This document shows, piece after piece, positions 16,884 through 27,154 of a stretch of 64,000 nt of DNA. The DNA comes from JALRAP01 sp046302815 (GTDB taxonomy: Bacteria; Bacteroidota; Bacteroidia; AKYH767-A; OLB10): positions 1-64,000 of the forward strand of contig JBKCHO010000014.1 of assembly GCA_046302815.1 (NCBI GenBank), written 5' to 3'. The translations under genes were made by a program, and so were the position numbers. Below the pieces are notes generated by a model. That model was not told where the DNA came from. It searched no databases and saw only the letters and a program-made list of their open reading frames with translations. Each line of letters opens with the position of its first letter. The first letter of the stretch is position 1.

Positions 16884-16956
16884 TTGAATCGCCTGTAAAA
16901 CCCTTGTTTTTTGATTAACTTTAAAACTTTGGGGCTTTAGATTGTTATTACTGAGC

Positions 16957-18060
16957 ATGCGCACTGGTTATAAGTTCATTCCTTACGAAGCAGCTGACGA
17001 ATCTCCATTCGACAAGCTCTTCGGCATATTCAAAGAGCTGATTGTCCATACCTCGGGCGACTTCGACGAGGCTATAGATTGGCTGCGTGAGTTGGACAAG
17101 GAATACCAATTGACCAACGAGGCTTATACCATTGATGATTTCATCGAGGATTTGAAAAAGCGGGGCTATATCCGAGAAGCGGGTGCCGAGCCGGGCTCTG
17201 GTGGAGCCCTGACCGCCAAAATGGAGCGAGTTATCCGGCAATCGGCCTTGGAGCAAATATTCAAAAACCTGAAGCGAGCAGGATCGGGAAACCACCAAAC
17301 CTCCTATACGGGTTCTGGTGATGAACATACCGGCGAACTACGCGATTTTCGATTTGGTGATTCTTTGGAGCAGATACACATGCCCGAGAGTCTGCGGAAA
17401 GCCCAAATTGCTCATGGGATTGACGATTTCCAAATCAGTGAACAGGATTTGGTTGTTGAAGACACATTTCATAAATCGCAGATGAGCACCGTGCTCATGA
17501 TCGATATCAGCCATAGCATGATCCTGTACGGTGAAGATCGAATCACCCCTGCCAAAAAGGTGGCCATGGCCTTGGCTGAACTCATTCGCACGCGATATCC
17601 TAAAGACACTTTGGACATCATTGTTTTTGGGAACGATGCCTGGCCCGTTACCTTGAAAGAACTGCCCTATCTGCAAGTGGGACCCTATCACACCAACACC
17701 GTTGCAGGGCTGCAGCTGGCGATGGATATTCTTCGCAGAAAAAGAAACACCAATAAGCAAATATTCATGATCACCGATGGCAAGCCCAGCTGCCTTCGCA
17801 ACAGGGATGGCACCTATTATTTCAATTCAAACGGACTGGATCAGTCCATTGTTGACCGCTGTTACGCTGAAGCCATGCAAGCCCGCAAATTGCACATCCC
17901 CATCACCACATTCATGATTGCCCGCGATCCATACTTGCAGCAATTCGTGAGCAATTTCACAGAAGCCAATCAAGGCAAAGCCTATTTTGCCGGACTGAAA
18001 GGATTGGGGCAAATGATCTATGAAGACTATCGAAAGAGTAGAAGAAGAAAATCGCTCTGA
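16957..18060 (+). CDS. von Willebrand factor A domain protein
   Basis: 367 residues from the ATG giving MRTGYKFIPY; a TTG 15 bp upstream in frame is less likely. The C-terminal half is a vWA domain with the MIDAS motif DISHS (TVLMIDISHSM), a Thr in the HTNTVAGL region and TDGKPS as the third metal-ligand loop. The N-terminal half is helical and unassigned. The partner gene, an AAA+ ATPase of the MoxR/Mg-chelatase type, follows after 26 bp. Such pairs are thought to act as metal-dependent chaperones that remodel or load cofactors on client proteins; the client here is unknown. No signal peptide, so cytoplasmic. Confidence 0.85.
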   Translation: MRTGYKFIPYEAADESPFDKLFGIFKELIVHTSGDFDEAIDWLRELDKEYQLTNEAYTIDDFIEDLKKRGYIREAGAEPGSGGALTAKMERVIRQSALEQIFKNLKRAGSGNHQTSYTGSGDEHTGELRDFRFGDSLEQIHMPESLRKAQIAHGIDDFQISEQDLVVEDTFHKSQMSTVLMIDISHSMILYGEDRITPAKKVAMALAELIRTRYPKDTLDIIVFGNDAWPVTLKELPYLQVGPYHTNTVAGLQLAMDILRRKRNTNKQIFMITDGKPSCLRNRDGTYYFNSNGLDQSIVDRCYAEAMQARKLHIPITTFMIARDPYLQQFVSNFTEANQGKAYFAGLKGLGQMIYEDYRKSRRRKSL

Positions 18061-18086
18061 AAAACCCCTACCGAAAACTCGAAAAA

Positions 18087-19553
18087 ATGAACCTAACTGA
18101 AATCAACACCCTTGGCGAATTAAAAAAACATGTTGCTCCAAAGCCGCATGAAGGCATCAAAGAAGAATTGCGTCGCAACCTCATAGCTGCATTGAAGAAC
18201 GGTGACAATCCGTTTGAAGGAATTCATGGTTATGAAGATACTGTTATCCCAGAACTTCAACGGGCAATTCTTTCCAAGCACAACATCAACCTACTTGGTT
18301 TACGCGGACAAGCCAAAACCCGCATTGCGCGGATGATGGTGAATCTTTTGGATGAGTGGATGCCGATTGTTGCCGGTTCGGAAGTGAACGATGACCCGTT
18401 CAGTCCTTTGTCGAGATACGCCAAAGACACCATCGCAAAATTGGGAGATGAAACTCCAATTTCCTGGATACATAGAAACGATCGCTTTGTGGAAAAACTC
18501 GCCACACCCGATGTTACTGTGGCAGATCTGATCGGTGATGTGGATCCCATCAAAGCCGCCAACATGAAGCTGTCTTATGCCGATGAGCGCGTCATCCATT
18601 TTGGAATGATTCCCCGAGCCAACCGCTGCATATTTGTGATCAATGAGCTGCCCGACCTGCAAGCCCGCATTCAAGTGGCGCTGTTCAATATCTTACAGGA
18701 AGGAGACATCCAGATCCGCGGATTCAAATTGAGATTTCCATTGGACATGCAATTTATTTTCACTGCCAACCCAGAAGATTATACGAACCGAGGCAGTATC
18801 GTTACCCCTTTGAAAGATCGTATTGGATCACAAATATTGACGCACTATCCGGATTCGGTTGAGGTAGCTGCTAAGATAACTTCACAGGAAATCCGAACCG
18901 AAAAGCAAGAACATATCTATATTCCAACATTGGCCACCATTCTGATAGAGCAGATTGCATTCGAGGCTCGCCAAAGCGAATATGTGGATGTGAAGAGCGG
19001 TGTCAGCGCGAGAATGAGCATTTCTGCAATGGAAAATCTAATCAGCGCCGCCGAATTACGCGCATTGAAATACGGTTTGAAGCAAACATCCATCCGCCTT
19101 AGCGATTTCCTCGCCATTATTCCTGCATTGACGGGAAAGATGGAGATTGCGTACGAAGGTGAACAGGAGGGTGCTCGCTTTGTTGCAGAACATCTGATAC
19201 GACAAGCGATTAAGTCTACTTTCGAAGCAATTTTTCCGAAAATAACAAAATTGCAAAAACAAGATGTTGTCGGACCTTATCAAGAAGTTATAGAATGGTT
19301 CGCTAATGCTGATGAGGATTTCGAACTCACCGAAAATATGGACGATAAATCGTACCATGCACAACTCAATAAAATCATTTCGCTAACACGGTTGGTGGAC
19401 AAATATCACCCTGTAAAAAATCCGGGAGATAAGGCTTTGTTACAAGAGATGATTCTTTGGTCATTAGTTGAACACAAGAAGCTGAGCCAGGTCAAAGTTG
19501 ACCAAGGCGTTGGTTACTCCGGCGGTTTGAACGAACTGCTGAAGGGATTGTAG
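18087..19553 (+). CDS. MoxR / Mg-chelatase-like AAA+ ATPase
   Basis: 488 residues. AAA+ core: Walker A in GLRGQAKTRIARM (about residue 72), a Walker B-like strand CIFVINELPDL, QVALFNILQEGDIQIRG (a Mg-chelatase/MoxR-type insert), sensor 1 FIFTANPEDY and the arginine-finger region TPLKDRIGSQI. The C-terminal part is helical and contains the SAEL/sensor 2 region. The ATPase probably works with the vWA protein encoded 26 bp upstream, as in other MoxR-vWA pairs. It is not likely to be a true Mg-chelatase, because no porphyrin genes or ChlH homologue lie nearby. A terminator follows. Confidence 0.88.
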   Translation: MNLTEINTLGELKKHVAPKPHEGIKEELRRNLIAALKNGDNPFEGIHGYEDTVIPELQRAILSKHNINLLGLRGQAKTRIARMMVNLLDEWMPIVAGSEVNDDPFSPLSRYAKDTIAKLGDETPISWIHRNDRFVEKLATPDVTVADLIGDVDPIKAANMKLSYADERVIHFGMIPRANRCIFVINELPDLQARIQVALFNILQEGDIQIRGFKLRFPLDMQFIFTANPEDYTNRGSIVTPLKDRIGSQILTHYPDSVEVAAKITSQEIRTEKQEHIYIPTLATILIEQIAFEARQSEYVDVKSGVSARMSISAMENLISAAELRALKYGLKQTSIRLSDFLAIIPALTGKMEIAYEGEQEGARFVAEHLIRQAIKSTFEAIFPKITKLQKQDVVGPYQEVIEWFANADEDFELTENMDDKSYHAQLNKIISLTRLVDKYHPVKNPGDKALLQEMILWSLVEHKKLSQVKVDQGVGYSGGLNELLKGL

Positions 19554-19592
19554 ACCTTTTTATTCTTGAACATATTTGAATTTGTCTAAAAG

Positions 19593-19622
19593 AAAAAGGC
19601 CTGTTTTGATACAGGCCTTTTT
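19593..19622 (+). terminator. Terminator between the AAA+ gene and the metalloprotease gene
   Basis: AAAAAGGCCTG pairs with CAGGCCTTTTT (11 bp) around the loop TTTTGATA. With A on one flank and T on the other it can serve both the AAA+ gene and the convergent metalloprotease gene. Confidence 0.9.
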
Positions 19623-19644
19623 GATGCTTGAATTTCAAAGTTAT

Positions 19645-22089
19645 TTATTGCTTTATGAATCGAGCTGACCGGATCGAACCATTGAATTCAGCTTGAAGAT
19701 AATAAATGCCCAGTGGTAAAGATGAAACATCGATGCCCAATTGGCTCTCGCCCATGGTAACATCCCCCTCGGATGTGTAAACGATTCTTCCACTGATATC
19801 CATTATCGCAATCCTTGCTTTCGAATCGAGAGTAGATTTGAATTGCACTATTAGTTTTTCGGACACAATATTTGGATTCACGCTCATCTCAACCATGTCC
19901 GATTCCATTCCTGATTCGCCAATATCCCTGCACGGGAATGTGATAGCCAGACTGCGATATGCACTTGAACCACAAGCATTGTTGGCGCGAACACTTACAT
20001 TACCTGTGGATGTTTTGAAATTCACAAACACATTTGCGAATGAGGTTACCAAAGCTGTGCTACTCGATGTAACAGTTCCCGCCTGGATACGCGCTCCTGA
20101 TGGAACAGTCCAACGGTAAGATGTTGCGCTTGGCACCGGTGCAATACTGTAGGGAACACCTTGCTGATTCCTACAAGGTGTTGTTGTTCCAGTGATTGGT
20201 CCAGGTAAAGCTGGTATTCTGGCTATGGATAAAGTCCTGGCCGAGCTGGTTCCACAAGCATTAGTGGCGGTTACAGATAAGGTGAGTGCAGTAGTTCCTG
20301 AAGTAAATGAAGCCGTAATCGCACTTGTTCCTTGCCCTGTAGTTACAGTACCATTTGTAGAGGATAAGGTCCAATTGTAGGAGGTGACAGTGCTGTCGGC
20401 AACCACGCTATATGGTATGCCAGTAACAGAGCAAGCGCCAGTAGTAGGGCCTGTAATAATCGACGGAGCTGCAGGAATATTCCTACTAACAGCAACAGAT
20501 GCACTACCGCTGGAACCACATGCATTGACTGCCGCTACAGTGATGTTACCAGATGCAGGGAAGCTGGTTCCAAAAGAAACAGAAATGGCGTTTGTACCCT
20601 GCCCAGATGTGATGGTCGCACCTGTTGGCACAACCCAATTATACGATGTGGCTCCAGAAACAGCTGCTACACTAAATGTGCGAATGTTACCTGGACAAAT
20701 CAAATTGCTGCCACCACCAATGGCAACTGCACCTGGAGTTGGAGGCGTTGGACAACTCACACAAGAAGTCAAGCATGCGGCATTGTTGATGGCATTCACC
20801 ATCACGGAAGTGGGCTGAGGCCCGAATCCATTATTGAAGTTGATACCAACACCATTGACTAAATGGCAATAGCTCATGATGGTTCCAGCAACTGGAAGCG
20901 GTCCTGCGGCGCACGAACCTGAATTGTATCCAGCAGCTGGACCACAACCATCGATTCGAGTGTTGTTTCCATTCCAAACACAATCATGTGTATGTCGGGA
21001 ACCTAAAAGGTGTCCGCCTTCATGCGTGACAACCTCAACAGACCATGAATAAGTTGGTACATTTTGGTAAGTAGAGTTGATCGCGCTATAGCCCATCTTG
21101 TATTGATTCGATGTGGAACAAAGTCCATTCACATAGGCAACTCCACCTCCACCATTGTATCCGATCAGCATGGCCAAATCACCAGCAAAAGAAGTCCGGT
21201 ATGCGCCGAACTGATTCAAATAGTTGGAAGTAGTAGTTCCGGTGTACGGATCAGTTGTATCCCAAATAAACAAGGTTTGAAGCGTTGTGGAAATACCATC
21301 GTTGTTGTACAATGTGTTGACTTGATTGAATAGCCCTTGCATATAGGTGTTCACTGCTGACAAACTTCCCTTTTGGTTGTATATATCTTGGTCTGTTTCC
21401 CAATACCAATCAACACACTTGGTAGTTAAAGTTCCTGGAGGAACAGGCTCTAATCGCAAGGCTTCTTCAGGAAGCGGATTGGCTAGAATTGATGTGTTGG
21501 CACCACAGGTGTAAGAATGACTTGCTGCAATTTCCTTATCATTAAACACTACATGCCGACCTGATGCATCATTGGCCAAACGACCAACCACAAAATTTCC
21601 TTGATCATTGCTGATTATGGCCATGATATCATTTTGCGTGATAGTCATGCTGACCACTGAACGGTAATCGTCTTCAACAATACCTTGGTAGTGGGCGATT
21701 CCCTTGGTGCCATCAAACCTAGTCCCACTGCTTGTGATCACTTGAAAACCCTCGGAAAGGATATCGACCTTATACATCACCAACCGAAAGGTTCCTTGAT
21801 CAGCAGGAATCGTTGTAGCAAAAAACTCTGGAAAGACCTCACCAATTCCGATGTTTCGGAGCGACTCGAATTCCAAAATCTTGTGGTTAATACCTGACTG
21901 GAGCAGCTGCTCAGAAACAGGCTGAAAGGACTCTTTGAAAAGCTGTTGCTCTTCAAATGAAACTTGTCGGTCTAATAGTTTTCTTACTTCCCTACCGATT
22001 CTACCATGGTTCTCCAATGAAGTATTTCCCGCATAAACAGGAAATAAAGGTAGCCATGCAAATACGAAACAGATAATCGCTTTTTTCAT
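19645..22089 (-). CDS. Secreted M12-type zinc metalloprotease with T9SS sorting domain
   Basis: 814 residues from the ATG giving MKKAIICFVFAWLPLFPVYAG, a clear signal peptide; a longer in-frame start adds 24 unlikely residues. A propeptide-like region precedes a reprolysin/adamalysin-like domain with HEGGHLLGSRHTHDCVW, the HExxHxxGxxH zinc site. About three Ig-like repeats follow (TSYNWVVPTGA, TSYNWTLSSTNG, TSYRWTVPSGA). The protein ends in a type A T9SS sorting domain (MDISGRIVYT, GIYYLQAEFNGSIRSARFIKQ). Expected to be exported across both membranes and to degrade extracellular protein. Confidence 0.9.
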   Translation of the reverse strand: MKKAIICFVFAWLPLFPVYAGNTSLENHGRIGREVRKLLDRQVSFEEQQLFKESFQPVSEQLLQSGINHKILEFESLRNIGIGEVFPEFFATTIPADQGTFRLVMYKVDILSEGFQVITSSGTRFDGTKGIAHYQGIVEDDYRSVVSMTITQNDIMAIISNDQGNFVVGRLANDASGRHVVFNDKEIAASHSYTCGANTSILANPLPEEALRLEPVPPGTLTTKCVDWYWETDQDIYNQKGSLSAVNTYMQGLFNQVNTLYNNDGISTTLQTLFIWDTTDPYTGTTTSNYLNQFGAYRTSFAGDLAMLIGYNGGGGVAYVNGLCSTSNQYKMGYSAINSTYQNVPTYSWSVEVVTHEGGHLLGSRHTHDCVWNGNNTRIDGCGPAAGYNSGSCAAGPLPVAGTIMSYCHLVNGVGINFNNGFGPQPTSVMVNAINNAACLTSCVSCPTPPTPGAVAIGGGSNLICPGNIRTFSVAAVSGATSYNWVVPTGATITSGQGTNAISVSFGTSFPASGNITVAAVNACGSSGSASVAVSRNIPAAPSIITGPTTGACSVTGIPYSVVADSTVTSYNWTLSSTNGTVTTGQGTSAITASFTSGTTALTLSVTATNACGTSSARTLSIARIPALPGPITGTTTPCRNQQGVPYSIAPVPSATSYRWTVPSGARIQAGTVTSSSTALVTSFANVFVNFKTSTGNVSVRANNACGSSAYRSLAITFPCRDIGESGMESDMVEMSVNPNIVSEKLIVQFKSTLDSKARIAIMDISGRIVYTSEGDVTMGESQLGIDVSSLPLGIYYLQAEFNGSIRSARFIKQ

Positions 22090-22253
22090 AAATAGTGATT
22101 TTGTTAAATCGAATATAAATAGGTCAATATGCAATGTAATGCTCCACAAGCCTTTTGTCAATAAGTTTCGGGTTTTGACGCTTGGCCAGCAGTGATTATC
22201 AATGCAAAAGCAATGTGCTGAATAAATAAGATATTCGTTTTGTAAACGATTAT

Positions 22254-24230
22254 CTACCCGTTTGAAGCTCGTTCCACAAAATACATATCCATGGATCCCC
22301 TGTTTTTTATTTCTATCAATCCCCTACTCTCGCTGTTGAATTCGGATGAAAGTAATTTCATGGTAGCGGCACTTACATTAACTTTTCCGGGCTCACCTGA
22401 TGATTCCATTCGAGATGCTATGTTCACATCATCGCCCCATAAGTCGAATTGGAACTTTTTGGTTCCTACGACACCAGAAACTACGGTTCCCGAATGCAAT
22501 CCGATTCGTATTTCAAAGGTCTTGCCACCAATTTGGCCTACATCTCTAAATCTATCTGACATGAACTGCCGTATTTCCAAGGCAGCGCTAACCATGTCCA
22601 ATGCATGATTGGGGTTAGGTAAAGGCAAACCAGAAACACACATGTACGCATCGCCAATCGTTTTGATTTTTTCTATGCGATACTTACCAATGATTGCATC
22701 AAAGGCTTTGAAGCAATGGTCGATTTCAGCAACCAGCTGCTCGGGCGTTAGTTCGGCGCTGATTCCTGTGAAGTTGCGAAAATCGGTGAACATGATGGTA
22801 ACCTCATCGTGCTTGCGAACTTTTGCAACACCAAGCTTTTTCAATTCGTTGGCGGTCTCCTCCGGAAGGATGTTTAGCAAAAGCTCCTCGCTCCGTTTCT
22901 TCTCCTTGGCAATGCGGTTGCGCTGGCGCATCAATACAATCGAGAAACCCAAAACAAGCGCCAATACGGCGAAGGTATAATTGCGTATCAATTTTTGCCT
23001 TTCAATGACAAGCTCCATTTCGGCACGCTGTTGTTTTTTTTGTAGATCACTGATTTTCCTAGAGGACTCTAAACCAAAAACGCTATCGCGGACCTGGAAA
23101 AACAGTTTGTGGTTTTTGAGCGCCTCCGGTATGTTGCCATTGCCCTCATAGGCCTTTGACAACAACTCATAAATGTCGGATAACTCTTTTTTCATACCCA
23201 ATGATTCGGCACCCTTTGCAGCTTCCTCCAAAAAAACAATTGCATCGGTCCATCTGCCTTCCTCGACTCTTATCTCCCCAATTCCCTTTCGACACCAAAC
23301 GGCCGCGAATGGGTCGTCTAGCCGTATGGCATCGGCCAATGCAGATTGCCTCAAATGCAATGCAGAGTCACGAACAAGTGACTGTACATTTGAACTGCTA
23401 GCGCCAGGCAAACTTCCAAATATGGAGAATGCAGAATCCGGTGGCAGCTTTGAAACAGCAAAAAAGATGTTGCTCAGATTGAATATCGAATACATTTCAC
23501 CTCTTTCATTACCCATTAATTTCCGAAGCCGCAGACTTTCCTTATGGTAACCATAGGATGCCAAATAATTCTTCATATAAAAACTGACCATGCCCAAATT
23601 ATTGTTGGACTGCGCCAAGCCAGAGGAATCGTCCAACTCGCTACGCAAATCCAAACTCAATCGATGATATTGGAGCGCGTTTTCGTTGTCCTTCATGGCT
23701 TCATATACAACCCCCACATTGTTGTAGCTCTCGGCAAGCTTGTCCTTGTTTTCCGCTTTTTTACTCTGTTCAATATTGGCCAAAAAGCGCTCCAACGATT
23801 CTGCGTAGCGACTTCTTTGATAGAGGGCTACGCCAGCCGCATCGTTGGCCTTGTATGACAAATCGAACAGGCCGCTTTTGGTGGCCGCTTTTCCAACAGA
23901 GTCATACAGCGAAAGTCCCCTTTCAAAAGCATTCGACCAAACCAACAATTCCGCTTTGAATAGCTCCGACACCAACACTTCTGATTTATTGTTGGATTGC
24001 AGCGCCATATTCACGGCCTTTTCTGCCAAACCCAATGCTTTGGAGGTATCCTTGTCCTGGCGAGCTTTTTCGGCCTCCGATCGAATCTTTTCAATGTAAC
24101 TTAAGCCAGAGTTAGATTCCTGCGCCCGAGGCTCAAAAACAAAAAAATGGATAAAGATGAATAAGACTGCCCAGTGCCGGGGCATGCAATAGACTGATTT
24201 CGACAAAGAGTGCATCTCGAAAGGACTCAT
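22254..24230 (-). CDS. TPR-domain class III adenylyl cyclase
   Basis: 658 residues (ATGs at residues 6 and 16 are alternative starts; the last gives the best signal peptide, ending near FEPRAQ). Residues of about 45-390 are TPR-like repeats (YNNVGVVYEAMKDNENALQYH and similar), probably periplasmic. One membrane helix at about 415-432 leads to a cytoplasmic class III cyclase domain at about 475-655. Metal-binding Asp residues are in IMFTDFRNFTG and IGDAYM; Lys in EKIKTIGD and Asp in FDLWGDDVN specify ATP; N and R in VNIASRM complete the active site. It should make cAMP in response to something sensed by the TPR region. Confidence 0.9.
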   Translation of the reverse strand: MSPFEMHSLSKSVYCMPRHWAVLFIFIHFFVFEPRAQESNSGLSYIEKIRSEAEKARQDKDTSKALGLAEKAVNMALQSNNKSEVLVSELFKAELLVWSNAFERGLSLYDSVGKAATKSGLFDLSYKANDAAGVALYQRSRYAESLERFLANIEQSKKAENKDKLAESYNNVGVVYEAMKDNENALQYHRLSLDLRSELDDSSGLAQSNNNLGMVSFYMKNYLASYGYHKESLRLRKLMGNERGEMYSIFNLSNIFFAVSKLPPDSAFSIFGSLPGASSSNVQSLVRDSALHLRQSALADAIRLDDPFAAVWCRKGIGEIRVEEGRWTDAIVFLEEAAKGAESLGMKKELSDIYELLSKAYEGNGNIPEALKNHKLFFQVRDSVFGLESSRKISDLQKKQQRAEMELVIERQKLIRNYTFAVLALVLGFSIVLMRQRNRIAKEKKRSEELLLNILPEETANELKKLGVAKVRKHDEVTIMFTDFRNFTGISAELTPEQLVAEIDHCFKAFDAIIGKYRIEKIKTIGDAYMCVSGLPLPNPNHALDMVSAALEIRQFMSDRFRDVGQIGGKTFEIRIGLHSGTVVSGVVGTKKFQFDLWGDDVNIASRMESSGEPGKVNVSAATMKLLSSEFNSESRGLIEIKNRGSMDMYFVERASNG

Positions 24231-24289
24231 GATACAAAGAAAGCAAAGCCAAAGCCTTGTATCAAGGGGAAGTCAAGACAATTAACCTA

Positions 24290-24320
24290 TTGACACGCGA
24301 TGACATTTGCCGTAAATTTG
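24290..24320 (+). promoter_or_regulatory. Promoter of the lamin-tail T9SS gene
   Basis: TTG (24290-24292), 20 bp, then TAAATTTG (24313-24320), which matches the Bacteroidota consensus. It lies 34 bp before the start codon, in the divergent intergenic region with the adenylyl cyclase gene. Confidence 0.75.
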
Positions 24321-24354
24321 CTTTGGGTTCCTACGCCCTGATAAAACCTGAATC

Positions 24355-27030
24355 ATGAAAACGACGCTTACTGGGCTTTTCGCCTGTATAATTATGATGT
24401 GTTTCGCCCCGTCTTCAAGCAAAGGCCAAACACTACCCTCAAACTATACCTTCACCCAATTCTCCCAAAGCTATTCGCCAATTACCGGAGGAACATTGCA
24501 TGGAACTCCTACCAACGACGACCAAATTTTCTCGGCCATTCCTTTAGGATTTTTCATCGCATACAATGGTGCATCTTACAACTCCATTGGGATTAGTCCA
24601 AACGGTTATATTTGGTTTGGAACAAATCCTACAGGAAACACCTATACTCCAATTTCAACCACTGCCGCCTCATCCGGAATTATTTCAGCACTGGGCCGCA
24701 ACCTCGAAAGCCGTTCTGCAGCCGGCGGAGGTGAATTACGGTCCCAGCTACAAGGAACGGCTCCCAACAGGATTTTCACCATCCAATGGAAAAACTACCA
24801 ACGATTCAGCTCCGGCACTTCCGACAACGGCGATATTTTCAATTTCCAAATAAGATTATTTGAGTACAACCAATCCATTGAAATCGTTTATGGCAATATG
24901 ACGGCATCTGCTAATGGAACTGCTCAAGTGGGGTTACGGGGTAATATCAATACCAATTTCATGAACCGCATAGTCAATTCCACCAACTTATGGAACGCTT
25001 CCATTGCCGGTGGGGTAAATACGGCTTCCGTTTCCTATACAACCAGTCGTTTGCCCATTGCAGGACAAACTTACAAATGGACTCCAACCAGTTTGCTTAA
25101 CACCAGCATTAACGGTGGCGCAGTAGATACTACATCCAGCTACAACGGCGATCAGGTGTCTACCTCTACCACATCCACAGCAACGGTTTCATCCGAAGGA
25201 GGCATCAACAGTTTGGGCATACAGCGTTTTGTGAATGGTGCCTCGCAGCCTTGGGCTGCCATGACGAAATTATCTGGAGACGACACCTCTGGCACTTGGC
25301 AGATTCAAGTGCCAACCATTACACAAAGCGCCGATGTGGTTTACATTTACCGCATCATCAATCCAAGCCGCTTTTTCCTATTTACCGATCCAATTGCATT
25401 TGAAGTGAATTATCTGCGAAACAAGGCAACCGATGATGTCCAAATTGCCGACAATGCGCAGGGAAACGGCATCAACCTTTCTGCGCAAGCGAGTGTAACC
25501 AATGTAAAAATCACTGAACTGATTTTGGATGCTCAAGCTGGAGGATGTCAAATCAACCAGCCCTTTACAACAAATCCAAACGCACAATACTTTGAGTTAA
25601 CCAACTTGGCTTCAGCCAACGCTTCATTGGGTGGATTTGTTTTCAAAACATTTGATGAAACTGGTCAAGTGCACGAATTGACTTTCCCAGAACCCTTTGA
25701 GTTATTATCGGGTGATCGCATCGTAATTGCTACCGGAGGATCTAACGGACAACAAGCAAGCGGCAACTCTCAAATGCATTATTTTGAACTTGGAGGAGAC
25801 CCATTAACTTCCAGTATCGGCATTGCACTTTACAATCCACACGGAGAAATAATGGATGCCGTATCATTAAATGGTTTCCGTTTTCCCGCATCATCAGGGG
25901 TCAGGATTGTACACTGGTATGGTCAATTGAACACAAGCGCTTGTGGACTAAGCAGGCTTACCATGACAGACCATAACAACCAAACGGATTGGGGGTCTGA
26001 AATAAGCTCCATGGGAAATATGAATCCAGGTCTTTCCAGTACAGCTACACCCCTGGTTTATCAATGGCATTCACCCGACATCAACGGCTGGACTGCCACT
26101 GGACGCGAAGTACAACTTCCTGTTCTGTCAACGGGTAGTTACAAAGTTTACTCCACCGTTCAGGATAATGGGTATGCTGCTGCCGATTCCCTTGTTGTAA
26201 CCATCTATGGTGCTGCATCTCCTGATGTAGACTTTTCAGCTACCCTTACCCAACCTTATCCGATGGAAGTTGTAACATTGCTTTCATCTACCACCAATTT
26301 CCCAGATAGCCTTCGATGGACCATTACTCCGGGAAGCCACTCCTATGCAAATGGAACCAGTGCACAGCATCCAAACGCAGTTGTTAACTTCCAAACGCCC
26401 GGCTTTTATACCATTTCGCTTCAAGCATACAACTCTTCGGGAGTAGGATCTAAAGTTAAAACTGATTTTATTGAAGTGCTTCCATTTGTTGGTAACTGTG
26501 TGAAACCAACTGGCGTTACCATTTCAAACATTACAACCAATTCTGCATTGGTTACCTGGAATCGAGGATATTTTGCCGACAGCATGCAGGTTCGTTATCA
26601 AAACCTGCAGGGCCAAGCATTATCACTAAACGCCTTCTCATCCACAAATCAATTACTTATAAACAACTTGAGTTCCGGTACAAGTTATGGCGTTCGCATT
26701 AAACCTTGGTGCAACGGGGCTCCATCCGATGATTTTACGGCACGGGTTAGTTTTGTAACCAATGGAGCCAGGCTTTCGATGGATGATCCGATGCCTGCAA
26801 TTGCATTTCACCCAAACCCGGCAGCTCCTGGTGAGACCCTGCATTTTACGAGCACCGAGTCAAGTGAGCAGGAAGTTGCCCTTATGGATTTGGCTGGCAG
26901 GATTTGCTACCGAGCACTACTGCATGAAAGCGGACAATTGAATTTACCGAGCAACCTGAAGCCTGGTGTTTACATGTTATCCGTTAAATCCGAAGGCTAC
27001 AATTCTATTCATAGATTCGTTATTCGTTAA
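24355..27030 (+). CDS. T9SS cargo protein with lamin-tail and fibronectin III domains
   Basis: 891 residues. Signal peptide to about residue 24 (APSSSKGQ). An N-terminal beta-rich domain (GFFIAYNGASYNSIGISPNGYIWFG) resembles those of secreted Bacteroidota proteins. A lamin-tail domain spans roughly residues 380-510 (VKITELILDAQ, YFELTNLASANASLGGFVF). A PKD-like segment follows, then a fibronectin type III domain at about 720-800 (TNSALVTWNRG...SYGVRIKPWC), then a type A T9SS sorting domain ending GVYMLSVKSEGYNSIHRFVIR. A surface or secreted structural role is likely; no enzymatic domain is seen. Confidence 0.88.
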   Translation: MKTTLTGLFACIIMMCFAPSSSKGQTLPSNYTFTQFSQSYSPITGGTLHGTPTNDDQIFSAIPLGFFIAYNGASYNSIGISPNGYIWFGTNPTGNTYTPISTTAASSGIISALGRNLESRSAAGGGELRSQLQGTAPNRIFTIQWKNYQRFSSGTSDNGDIFNFQIRLFEYNQSIEIVYGNMTASANGTAQVGLRGNINTNFMNRIVNSTNLWNASIAGGVNTASVSYTTSRLPIAGQTYKWTPTSLLNTSINGGAVDTTSSYNGDQVSTSTTSTATVSSEGGINSLGIQRFVNGASQPWAAMTKLSGDDTSGTWQIQVPTITQSADVVYIYRIINPSRFFLFTDPIAFEVNYLRNKATDDVQIADNAQGNGINLSAQASVTNVKITELILDAQAGGCQINQPFTTNPNAQYFELTNLASANASLGGFVFKTFDETGQVHELTFPEPFELLSGDRIVIATGGSNGQQASGNSQMHYFELGGDPLTSSIGIALYNPHGEIMDAVSLNGFRFPASSGVRIVHWYGQLNTSACGLSRLTMTDHNNQTDWGSEISSMGNMNPGLSSTATPLVYQWHSPDINGWTATGREVQLPVLSTGSYKVYSTVQDNGYAAADSLVVTIYGAASPDVDFSATLTQPYPMEVVTLLSSTTNFPDSLRWTITPGSHSYANGTSAQHPNAVVNFQTPGFYTISLQAYNSSGVGSKVKTDFIEVLPFVGNCVKPTGVTISNITTNSALVTWNRGYFADSMQVRYQNLQGQALSLNAFSSTNQLLINNLSSGTSYGVRIKPWCNGAPSDDFTARVSFVTNGARLSMDDPMPAIAFHPNPAAPGETLHFTSTESSEQEVALMDLAGRICYRALLHESGQLNLPSNLKPGVYMLSVKSEGYNSIHRFVIR

Positions 27031-27142
27031 TTTTATTCTAAGTACACACCGCCTTTAACGAATCATCTAGGTTTATTATCTAATCAAATAGTGCCATAAA
27101 CCAAATTGGGGACTGAAACACCCTGGTTTAGTACTATTAGGT

Positions 27143-27150
27143 TATCTTCG
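27143..27150 (+). promoter_or_regulatory. Likely -7 box of the TerC gene
   Basis: TATCTTCG (7 of 8 to TAnnTTTG) lies only 5 bp before the start codon, so the transcript would be almost leaderless. No manganese-type leader RNA was found in 27031-27154. Confidence 0.4.
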
Positions 27151-27154
27151 CAGC

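Noticed and set aside
27031..27154. Manganese (yybP-ykoY) riboswitch in front of the TerC gene
   Set aside because: No matching conserved loops were found and the likely promoter leaves a leader of only a few bases.
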